Part shown: positions 7,172 to 13,876 of the stretch, piece by piece
Layout of the letters: every line of letters starts with the position of its first letter
Numbering within the stretch: the stretch's first letter is position 1
Assembly: GCA_964600865.1 (NCBI GenBank)
Contig: CAZRJP010000010.1
Location: 1 to 23,521, forward strand
Reading direction: 5' to 3'
Origin: WJLC01 sp964600865
GTDB lineage: Archaea; Nanobdellota; Nanobdellia; Pacearchaeales; GW2011-AR1
DNA length: 23,521 nucleotides
Program-made: the position numbers and the translations under genes
The notes under the pieces: generated by a model
Seen by the model: only the letters and a program-made list of their open reading frames with translations
Databases searched by the model: none
What the model was told of the DNA's origin: nothing

Positions 7172-7246
7172 TTTCGAAAAATGGCAGATGAATTAGTGAA
7201 TAAAGAGTTAAATAAAAGAGGATTCTATAAAAAATCACATAGATGA
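7172..7246 (+). pseudogene. rnhA 3'-end remnant (direct repeat, right copy)
   Basis: Bases 7172-7231 repeat 6448-6507 with a single change. Read in the rnhA frame, the copy encodes FRKMADELVNKELNKRGFY, continues with KKSHR and stops at 7244-7246, so it is a clean in-frame C-terminus of RNase HI with a slightly different tail from the intact gene. The 5' part of the gene is absent. It most probably marks the original rnhA end or a duplicated one, displaced by insertion of the toxin-antitoxin cassette. Its internal ATG at 7181 could start a 21-codon ORF, but there is no reason to think it is used. Confidence 0.85.
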
Positions 7247-7297
7247 CAATCCTTAGAATTACATATAATTTTTAAATGATAAAAAATATAATATAAT

Positions 7298-8800
7298 ATG
7301 GGAAGAGAAGAACAAATAATAAAAGAGAGAATAAAAAAATTAAAGGGATTGAGAGATGAAGGTATTAATCCTTATCCTCATGAATTTGACAAGAAACATG
7401 GCATTGAGAAGTGTTTAAAATCCGAAGGCAAGAAAGTGAAAACAGCTGGAAGGCTTATGACTAAAAGGGATTTAGGAAAAATAGCTTTTTGTGATTTACA
7501 GGATAGTACTAGTAAAATACAGATAGTTTTTCAAAAAGATAAAACACCTGAAAAAATTAGAAAGCTTTTCAAAAATTATATTGATGTAGGAGATATTATT
7601 GGCATTGAAGGAAAGGTCTTTAAAACAAAAACTAAGGAGATTTCTATTTTAGTTAAAAAAATGAAAATACTTACAAAGACAATTCTTCCTTTGCCAGAAA
7701 AATGGCATGGTTTACAAGACAAAGAAGAAAGGTATAGAAAGAGGTATTTGGATTTGATTATGAATCCTAAGGTTAAAGAAGTCTTTGATAAAAGGACAAA
7801 AATTTTAGCTTCTATTAGAGAATTCCTAAATAAAAAAAGTTTTTTAGAAGTGGAAACACCTTACTTACAAACAATTTATGGTGGCGCAGCTGCAAAGCCT
7901 TTTGAAACTCATTTAAATTCTCTTGATATTGATTTATTTTTAGCAATATCTCCAGAGCTGTATTTGAAACGGCTTATTGTGGGAGGTTATGAAAAAGTGT
8001 ACACTATTGCTAGGAACTTTAGAAATGAAGGGATTGACAAATGGCATAATCCTGAGTTTACCATGATGGAAATTTATCAAGCTTATGCAGATTATAATGA
8101 TATGATGGATTTATTTGAAAGTATTTATGAGTATGTTGCTAAAAAAGTAAATGGCTCTACAAAAGTTAAATTTAAAGGAAAAACTATTGATTTTAAGAAG
8201 CCATGGAAAAGAATGACAATGGCTGAGGCAATTAAAAAGCATGCTAAAATAGATATTAATGATAAGACTAAAGATGATTTATTGAAATTTGTGAAAGAAA
8301 ATAATGTCGATTACAAAAAAGAAACCTGGGGATGGCTAGTTCAAGCTATTTTTGAACACTATTGTGAGGAGAAGATAATTCAACCGACATTTATAACAGA
8401 TCATCCTTTAGAAACTACTCCCTTATGTAAAAATCATAGAGATGAACAGGACAAGGAGGTTTGCAGACTAATTGAAAGATTTGAGCCTTTTTGCATGGGT
8501 GCAGAAATGGGAAATGCTTATACTGAATTAAATGATCCTGTAATGCAGAGAACACTATTAGAGGCTCAACAAAAAGAACTTAAAAAAGGAGATGAAGAAT
8601 CTAATCCTTATGATGAAGATTTTGTTAATGCAATTGAAATTGGCTTGCCTCCTACAGGAGGGTTAGGATTAGGAATAGATAGAATGATTATGCTTTTAAC
8701 AGGTCAAGAATCAATAAGAGATGTCATATTATTTCCGTTTATGAAACCTGAAAAAAGTAATCCTAAATCATCTAAAAAAAGTAAATCTAATAAAAAATAA
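7298..8800 (+). CDS. lysS: Lysyl-tRNA synthetase, class II
   Basis: A 500-residue class II LysRS that charges tRNA-Lys in the cytosol. An N-terminal OB-fold anticodon-binding domain (about 46-125) precedes the catalytic core (about 135-490). Family landmarks are the motif 1 region around KRYLDLIMNP, GGAAAKPFETHLN, motif 2 as ARNFRNEGIDKWHNPEFTM (about 236-255), and motif 3 as GLGLGIDRMIMLL (about 455-467). The lysine-rich last 20 residues form a tail. Many archaea use the unrelated class I enzyme instead; class II is the bacterial/eukaryotic type and is found in a number of DPANN genomes. A TATA-like TTTTTAAATG lies about 20-29 bases before the start. The histone gene follows after nine bases. 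Confidence 0.96.
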   Translation: MGREEQIIKERIKKLKGLRDEGINPYPHEFDKKHGIEKCLKSEGKKVKTAGRLMTKRDLGKIAFCDLQDSTSKIQIVFQKDKTPEKIRKLFKNYIDVGDIIGIEGKVFKTKTKEISILVKKMKILTKTILPLPEKWHGLQDKEERYRKRYLDLIMNPKVKEVFDKRTKILASIREFLNKKSFLEVETPYLQTIYGGAAAKPFETHLNSLDIDLFLAISPELYLKRLIVGGYEKVYTIARNFRNEGIDKWHNPEFTMMEIYQAYADYNDMMDLFESIYEYVAKKVNGSTKVKFKGKTIDFKKPWKRMTMAEAIKKHAKIDINDKTKDDLLKFVKENNVDYKKETWGWLVQAIFEHYCEEKIIQPTFITDHPLETTPLCKNHRDEQDKEVCRLIERFEPFCMGAEMGNAYTELNDPVMQRTLLEAQQKELKKGDEESNPYDEDFVNAIEIGLPPTGGLGLGIDRMIMLLTGQESIRDVILFPFMKPEKSNPKSSKKSKSNKK

Positions 8801-8809
8801 ATATTCATA

Positions 8810-8995
8810 ATGGCTTTGATTGTAAAAAGTAACATAAGGAAAGTTGTAAAAGGGCTTGATAAAGAAAATGCAGTAAGTAGTGTTGCAGAAGAAGTTGGCT
8901 TAGCTTTAGAAAGAAAAGTTGAAGAGTTATTAGTTGAAGCGATTAAAAGAGCTAAAGCAAACAAAAGAAGAACACTTCAAGCAAGAGACCTATAA
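8810..8995 (+). CDS. Short archaeal histone-fold protein lacking the C-terminal helix
   Basis: A 61-residue basic protein with a histone-fold pattern: helix 1 (IVKSNIRKVVKGL), long helix 2 (about 23-48, ending AIKRAKANKRR) and strand-loop TLQARDL. The alignable part of a classical archaeal histone such as HMfB continues about nine residues further (helix 3); here the protein stops right after ARDL. From memory, the LIVKS...RDL pattern fits the short DUF1931-like or face-to-face histone group better than nucleosomal histones. It lies nine bases after lysS, with an A/T-rich stretch but no clear ribosome-binding site. Its role is probably DNA binding; whether it wraps DNA is unclear. Confidence 0.85.
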   Translation: MALIVKSNIRKVVKGLDKENAVSSVAEEVGLALERKVEELLVEAIKRAKANKRRTLQARDL

Positions 8996-9024
8996 AATTG
9001 TATAAAGGACTATTCTAATTTAAA

Positions 9025-9420
9025 ATGCCTAAAAATAAAAAAAAGGGGTCAAAGATAGAGAGAGAATTATTCAAAAAATTCGTGGATAATAATTATAGAG
9101 TTGTTAGAGTAGCTGGAAGTGGGACAATGGAAAATGCAGAATGTGACTTAATTGCAGGTAGGTCAGGTAAAAATAGAAAATATTGTATAGAAGTTAAATC
9201 AAGTAAGAAACCAAGAAAATATATCTCTAAAGAACAAATTGAAAGATTCTTAGTTTTTTCTGAAATATTTGGATTAAAGCCAGTTGTTGCATTGAGGTTT
9301 AATAGACATGGTTGGTTATTCTTAAAACCCAATCAATTAAGAGATGCAGGTAAAAGTTTTTGTATAACTTTAAAAAAAGCAAAGGAAAAAGGTAAAAGAT
9401 TCCCTCAATTCTTTAAATAA
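9025..9420 (+). CDS. hjc: Holliday junction resolvase Hjc
   Basis: A 131-residue archaeal resolvase with the PD-(D/E)xK nuclease fold. The opening KKKGSKIERELFKKF contains E12; GSG near residue 31-33 and the acids D41 (NAECDLIA), E56 and K58 (CIEVKSSK) form the metal site. The later pattern YISKEQIERFLVFSEIFG and the WLFLKP strand match the family. As a homodimer it cuts four-way DNA junctions symmetrically during recombinational repair. Length is normal. A TATA-like TTGTATAAAG at 8998-9007 precedes the ATG by 18-27 bases, so it may be transcribed separately from the histone gene. Confidence 0.93.
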   Translation: MPKNKKKGSKIERELFKKFVDNNYRVVRVAGSGTMENAECDLIAGRSGKNRKYCIEVKSSKKPRKYISKEQIERFLVFSEIFGLKPVVALRFNRHGWLFLKPNQLRDAGKSFCITLKKAKEKGKRFPQFFK

Positions 9421-9484
9421 TCTATAATGAAACAGTTCCAAAATTGAGAGGGGTATTAATATATGATTATTTCCATTCAAAAAT

Positions 9485-10069
9485 ATGAAGGAATATAAAT
9501 TTTTGATTTTAATAGTGTTAGGAACCTTAATATTGAATATTAATTTTATTTCAGCAGATTGTAATGAAACACAAGTAGATATTAACTCTGCTTCTTTAGA
9601 AGATTTAGAAAGAATAATCAAGGTAGGCGAAAAGACTGCCCCAAATATAATTGATGCTCGTCCTTTTAATTCATTAGATGACTTGATTAATGTTACTTAT
9701 ATTGGAGAAATTAAATTGCAAGATATAAAAGATGAGGGTCTTGCTTGTGTGATTTCCGAAGAATCTGATGAAGATTCTGAGGAAGAAGAGGATGCTGAAG
9801 AGAATCCAGAAGATTCAGAGGAAAATAAAAACAATAAACCTTCTGGAGGAGGCACTTATTTCTTTACATTAAAATTAAAAAATAATCCTAATATTTCAAA
9901 GATTAATGAAATTATTAAGTTAAATCCAAAAGATATAAATAAGGGTAATAATTTTACAAAACTAGATAAAAATAGTTATGCTTTAATCGGATTAGGAGGA
10001 TTTTCGGTTTTAATGATTATTTTATTTACATTTAAATATTTAAAATCAAAGAAAAATGAGTTCAAATAA
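9485..10069 (+). CDS. Secreted, membrane-anchored ComEA-like helix-hairpin-helix protein
   Basis: A 194-residue protein with an N-terminal signal peptide (about 1-24, ending ISAD), a single helix-hairpin-helix domain of the ComEA type (about 31-88, beginning VDINSASLEDLERI and including VGEKTAPNIIDARPF), a strongly acidic Glu/Asp linker (about 93-114), a short further segment, and a C-terminal transmembrane helix (about 163-183) followed by a basic tail. This puts the HhH domain outside the cell. In bacteria ComEA binds incoming DNA during transformation; a similar role here is an inference. The gene overlaps the next one by 14 bases, so the two are probably translated together. The TATA-like ATTAATATAT at 9455-9464 gives the expected spacing to the start. 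Confidence 0.75.
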   Translation: MKEYKFLILIVLGTLILNINFISADCNETQVDINSASLEDLERIIKVGEKTAPNIIDARPFNSLDDLINVTYIGEIKLQDIKDEGLACVISEESDEDSEEEEDAEENPEDSEENKNNKPSGGGTYFFTLKLKNNPNISKINEIIKLNPKDINKGNNFTKLDKNSYALIGLGGFSVLMIILFTFKYLKSKKNEFK

Positions 10070-10598
10070 AAATAATGAAAAAAAGGAAATAATTTCTAGT
10101 TTAATACTAGAAGTTCTAGGAAAACCTCCAGAACATCTTAAAGATACATTAAAAAAGATTATTGAAAAGTTGAGTAATGAAAAAGATGTTGAAGTTATTG
10201 AAAAGAAAATTAATGAGGCTGCAGAATTAAAAAAGAAAAAAGGATTTTATACTAATTTTGCTGAAATTGAATTAAAAACTAAAACATTTAGAGGGCTATT
10301 GGGAATAGTTTTCAAGTATATGCCAGCGCATGTAGAGATTGTATCTCCAGAAAAAGTTAGTTTTACAAATAATGAGGCAGGTGAAATGATTAATGAGTTA
10401 TCTAGAAGATTGCATGGATATGATGAGGTTGCAAGAGTGATGAAAGTAGAAAAAAATGTTCTAGAAAAGAAGCTTAAAAATATATTAGAAAATCAAAAAG
10501 ATTCTAAATCTGAAAAGTCTGGTTCTTCAGATAAAAAGGAGAATATTCCTGAGAAAGATTTAGAAAAAACAAAAGAATCTTCAAAATCATCTAATTAA
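10056..10598 (+). CDS. Unrecognised 180-residue protein coupled to the ComEA-like gene
   Basis: I do not recognise a family. The protein is predicted cytosolic. Residues 1-60 look helical and charged, about 65-130 look mixed alpha/beta (KGFYTNFAEIELKTKTFRG, then MPAHVEIVSPEKVSF), and the last 40 residues are a Ser/Lys/Glu-rich disordered tail. The start overlaps the end of the ComEA-like gene by 14 bases, indicating one operon and possible translational coupling. Its stop codon interlocks with the stop codon of the opposite-strand gene at 10595. A small alpha/beta sensor or RNA-binding domain is conceivable, but nothing in the sequence proves it. Confidence 0.8.
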   Translation: MSSNKNNEKKEIISSLILEVLGKPPEHLKDTLKKIIEKLSNEKDVEVIEKKINEAAELKKKKGFYTNFAEIELKTKTFRGLLGIVFKYMPAHVEIVSPEKVSFTNNEAGEMINELSRRLHGYDEVARVMKVEKNVLEKKLKNILENQKDSKSEKSGSSDKKENIPEKDLEKTKESSKSSN

Positions 10599-11893
10599 TT
10601 CTTATCTTTTGATTCTTTTTTTGGTTTAAATTTCTTTAATAAATCTGGATTAGATTTTATTTTTTTATATTTCTTTAGAAAAAACCACAGACCTACTACA
10701 ATTATTATTACGAATATTCCCCAACCAATTAATTTTCCTACTGAACTTGATGCATCTTTTGTGCATTTTCCCACACAACAGAATTGATTTTTAGCAAAAA
10801 TATTGTCTCCATCACATTCTTCTTCTTCCTTACAAATAGTGCCTCCAATTTCTTCACATGTTTTTGTTGTCTTAATATCTTGTTGCTGTTCTTTTTGAGG
10901 TGGATTATAGTCTGGAACAAAATCTAAAGATACTTTTAATTCATCAGAAAGCCCATTTGAAGTAATTATCTTTATTGTTCCTGCAAGAGATTGCTCTCCT
11001 CCTGATACAACACTCATCTCTAAATTTGCATTATTTTCAGGTAAAATCTGCCCAAACTCATCCTCGGATAATTCTACATAAGGCCTTAATGAATCTCCTA
11101 ATGTTAACTTAACATCTTTTAGTGTGCCTGTCCCAGTATTATAAATATAAATCAATTTAGTGATGTTTGAATTAGTTGGAATTTTAATTTCCATATCTTT
11201 TGGAGCTATGTCCATACTTGATATAACATCTTTTGTTGTTTGTTCATCTACAAAAATAGATACAGGGATAGTATAGTTTTGATTTTCTGAAGAAAGGGTT
11301 AATTCTTTTACTGTTGCAGATGCTAATTCTTCTGGCCTTACATCAAATTCTATTTGTTTTTCTCCTGGTGATAAGGAATGAGTTTCAATATAAGAAATTC
11401 CTTTATCTTCTCCTTCAATTGTTTTATGAGATATAGATAAATCTATCTTTTTATCTTGTGAATTATCTACAGTTATCTTAAAATCACTATCTGTTGAAAT
11501 AAATCCTTTTGAAATAGAGAAATCTGCAATATTATCTGTTATAGTGAAATTTCTTGTAATATCTTCATCTTTTACTTCTCCTTCATCTCTATATTCTACA
11601 TTTTCAATAGATACAGAATAATTCCTAGGGTCTTTAGAACCAAGTGGCACAAATAAATAATAATTTTCTCCTATTTTTGCTATGTCATGGTCTATACCTA
11701 CTCTAACATGTCCCCTGTAAAAATAAATATCTTCTTTTAATGGTGGATTGTAAAATTGCCCAGAAAGTTTTGCTAGGATTACTTCATGTTGAGAGTAATT
11801 GGATTTTAGATTAAATTCAATAGCATTTGCTAATGGGAAAGGTGATAATACAATTAAGATTGCAATGAAAATAAAAAATAATCTCTTTTTCAT
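10595..11893 (-). CDS. Secreted beta-rich protein with Cys module and C-terminal membrane anchor
   Basis: A 432-residue type I membrane protein by topology: signal peptide (about 1-24, ending ANA), a long beta-rich ectodomain (about 25-340) with phrases such as NTGTGTLKDVKLTL that recall Ig-like or NEW3-type domains, then one cysteine module (C-x7-C-x5-C-x11-CC-x3-C, about 345-378), a transmembrane helix (about 387-407) and a lysine-rich cytosolic tail. The ectodomain has several N-glycosylation-type sequons. The Cys module resembles three modules in the neighbouring gene at 12012-13865, which supports shared function or interaction. A TATA-like CTTTATTAACC (minus strand, about 11913-11923) lies about 25 bases before the ATG. 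The function is unknown. Confidence 0.82.
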   Translation of the reverse strand: MKKRLFFIFIAILIVLSPFPLANAIEFNLKSNYSQHEVILAKLSGQFYNPPLKEDIYFYRGHVRVGIDHDIAKIGENYYLFVPLGSKDPRNYSVSIENVEYRDEGEVKDEDITRNFTITDNIADFSISKGFISTDSDFKITVDNSQDKKIDLSISHKTIEGEDKGISYIETHSLSPGEKQIEFDVRPEELASATVKELTLSSENQNYTIPVSIFVDEQTTKDVISSMDIAPKDMEIKIPTNSNITKLIYIYNTGTGTLKDVKLTLGDSLRPYVELSEDEFGQILPENNANLEMSVVSGGEQSLAGTIKIITSNGLSDELKVSLDFVPDYNPPQKEQQQDIKTTKTCEEIGGTICKEEEECDGDNIFAKNQFCCVGKCTKDASSSVGKLIGWGIFVIIIVVGLWFFLKKYKKIKSNPDLLKKFKPKKESKDKN

Positions 11894-12011
11894 AGAATAA
11901 CATAGAAAAGATGGTTAATAAAGTTTATTAGAATTTTCTAGATATTAAAAAACATAATAAATAATTGATATAAGATTTTATCTCTTTTTTTTATTCTTAC
12001 TTAAAAGTCCC

Positions 12012-13865
12012 TTACTTTCCCATCTTTTTTAATTTATTAAGAACATTTTTTACTTCAGAGGAGCCTTTTGATTGTGGTTTTTTTCCTGGAGCAGGTCTTT
12101 TTATTTTTCTTTGTTGTGGAGGGAGTATTCTTCTTTGCGGTCTTTTTCCTCTTGGTTTCCCTCCTGGAACTCCAGGGCCGGGTCTTCCTGGTGGACCTGG
12201 TTTATTTGGCCCTGGACCAGAACCAGAACCTTTTGAACCGCCAAATTTATTTTTTATTTTTTCTAATAATTCCCTTAATTTCTTTCTAAAAATAATTCCT
12301 AAAACTGCTAATATAATTAATATTGAAAAGAATACTATCCAAAATATTCCTCCACTTTCTTCCTTTCCAGAAACACAACAAGTATCGCCAAAATCACAAT
12401 TATATGCTTCTTCTTTTTCTCCTTCTTCACATCCAAATGGCCTACAAGTTCCACCATATGATTCACATTCTGATTGTTCTTCTTCTATCTTACAAACTCC
12501 TCCAATACAACATTTTTCTCCAGCACCTAAATTAGTTGCCTCTACTAATTCTCCCCCTGAACATGATTCATCAGAGACGCAAATCTTTCCTGTTTGTTCT
12601 TCACATGTTAATATTGATTTAGATTCACTGCAACAAGATAAAACTCCTGGACAACTATAATCTGAAAGAACATCTCCTTCACAATTAACCTCTGCCATAC
12701 AATAATATCCTGAAGCCTCACAATTACTTTTACCTATATTAAATTGTTTAGGCCATATAGATGCTAATAAAAATGCTGTATTTCTAACATTTCCTTCCCA
12801 ACATCCATCTTCTCCTTGAACTTCAAAAAGCCAATCCTTAGAGTTTATTTTTTCAAGAGGTTGATCACTTATAGAATATAGTGCGAGAGCAGTGTCATAG
12901 AATTTATCTTTATACTGGTCCCAATATTTATTGTTCTTTTGTTTAGATAATAAATCTGTTCTATAATCAACACTTCCTGTTAATAAATATAAAAACGATT
13001 CTGGAATATATTCAGAATTTTCTGAAGCCATTGTAGTTAAATAAGGCATATATGCTGAAGTATCATATCCCTTGTAATCTAAAACCATTGCAGCCCATAA
13101 TGTTCCCTCATAATTACATTCTCCATTTTGAAGGAGACAAGCTGAATTAACTTTTTCTGTAGTTCTTCCATTTGCAGAAGCAGAGTGACTTATATCTAGA
13201 ATGTTTATTGTTGATGAAGTTTGTTCCTTAAATAATAATGCTGTTAAAAAATCCTCATCACATGAAATTTCATATTCTCTATCATAACATCCAGGAATTA
13301 TTTTAAGCCAATAATCTTCTTGTGAAAGGGTTAAACAATTTCCTGCTCCAGTGTTTAATTTTTTATTTTCATCTATTTTAACATTATGAGTTAATCCATC
13401 ATATTTTATTGAACATGCTGATTCTTTATCTGCATCTATCTGTAAATACCAATCAACATCTTCTGGAGAACCTTGTTGAGTTAATAGCCATTCTTCAGCA
13501 GGTTGAGTATTAAATGTGGATGTTTTATCTAATGCTAAAATTGCTTGTGCAGTTGCCTTTATGTCTGAGCCTTGTTTTGTCCAATACTCTTCTGAAACTG
13601 AGTCTGCTACAACTTCATCCTTACATTTTCCAATTGCTAATAAAGTTAATATTTTTCCTTCTGGAGATAATGTAGCACATTTTCCTTCTACTTTTTTTTC
13701 AAGACAATTATATGCCTTATCTATTTTAGCATCATTATTTTGTAAATTAGATGTTGTATTAGAAGAAGAAATATTATCCTCTTGCCCTTTAATTACTGGT
13801 ATTATTAAGAATGTACTAACTAATAAACAAAGAATTAATAATAAACTTAGGCCTCTTTTTTTCAT
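12012..13865 (-). CDS. Secreted toroid-like protein with three Cys modules, anchor and Pro/Gly-rich basic tail
   Basis: A 617-residue protein from the ATG at 13863-13865; a TTG at 13880 would add five residues but leaves a worse signal peptide. After the signal peptide (about 1-27), residues about 45-375 show repeated helical pairs and a QGEDGCWEGNVRNTAF phrase, as in prenyltransferase/squalene-cyclase-like alpha/alpha toroids. Three cysteine modules follow (about 382-500), each with spaced cysteines ending in CC, matching the neighbouring gene. A transmembrane helix lies at about 506-525. The remaining 90 residues are very basic and rich in Pro, Gly, Arg and Lys, and would be cytosolic. No catalytic motif of cyclases or transferases was recognised, so it may be a binding protein. 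It lies 11 bases after the primase stop and is probably cotranscribed with it. Confidence 0.8.
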   Translation of the reverse strand: MKKRGLSLLLILCLLVSTFLIIPVIKGQEDNISSSNTTSNLQNNDAKIDKAYNCLEKKVEGKCATLSPEGKILTLLAIGKCKDEVVADSVSEEYWTKQGSDIKATAQAILALDKTSTFNTQPAEEWLLTQQGSPEDVDWYLQIDADKESACSIKYDGLTHNVKIDENKKLNTGAGNCLTLSQEDYWLKIIPGCYDREYEISCDEDFLTALLFKEQTSSTINILDISHSASANGRTTEKVNSACLLQNGECNYEGTLWAAMVLDYKGYDTSAYMPYLTTMASENSEYIPESFLYLLTGSVDYRTDLLSKQKNNKYWDQYKDKFYDTALALYSISDQPLEKINSKDWLFEVQGEDGCWEGNVRNTAFLLASIWPKQFNIGKSNCEASGYYCMAEVNCEGDVLSDYSCPGVLSCCSESKSILTCEEQTGKICVSDESCSGGELVEATNLGAGEKCCIGGVCKIEEEQSECESYGGTCRPFGCEEGEKEEAYNCDFGDTCCVSGKEESGGIFWIVFFSILIILAVLGIIFRKKLRELLEKIKNKFGGSKGSGSGPGPNKPGPPGRPGPGVPGGKPRGKRPQRRILPPQQRKIKRPAPGKKPQSKGSSEVKNVLNKLKKMGK

Positions 13866-13876
13866 ATTAGGGAGAA

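Noticed and set aside
7181..7246. Short 21-codon ORF from the ATG inside the rnhA remnant
   Set aside because: The sequence is fully explained as the copied rnhA C-terminus, and no ribosome-binding site precedes it.
9463..9498. Eleven-codon ORF overlapping the start of the ComEA-like gene
   Set aside because: Its ATG is inside the likely TATA box of the main gene, so it is probably upstream of the transcript.
12068..12289. Hydrophobic plus-strand open frame that could look like a membrane protein
   Set aside because: It is the reverse complement of the Pro/Gly/Lys-rich tail of the secreted protein; the hydrophobicity arises from complementing Lys/Arg codons.
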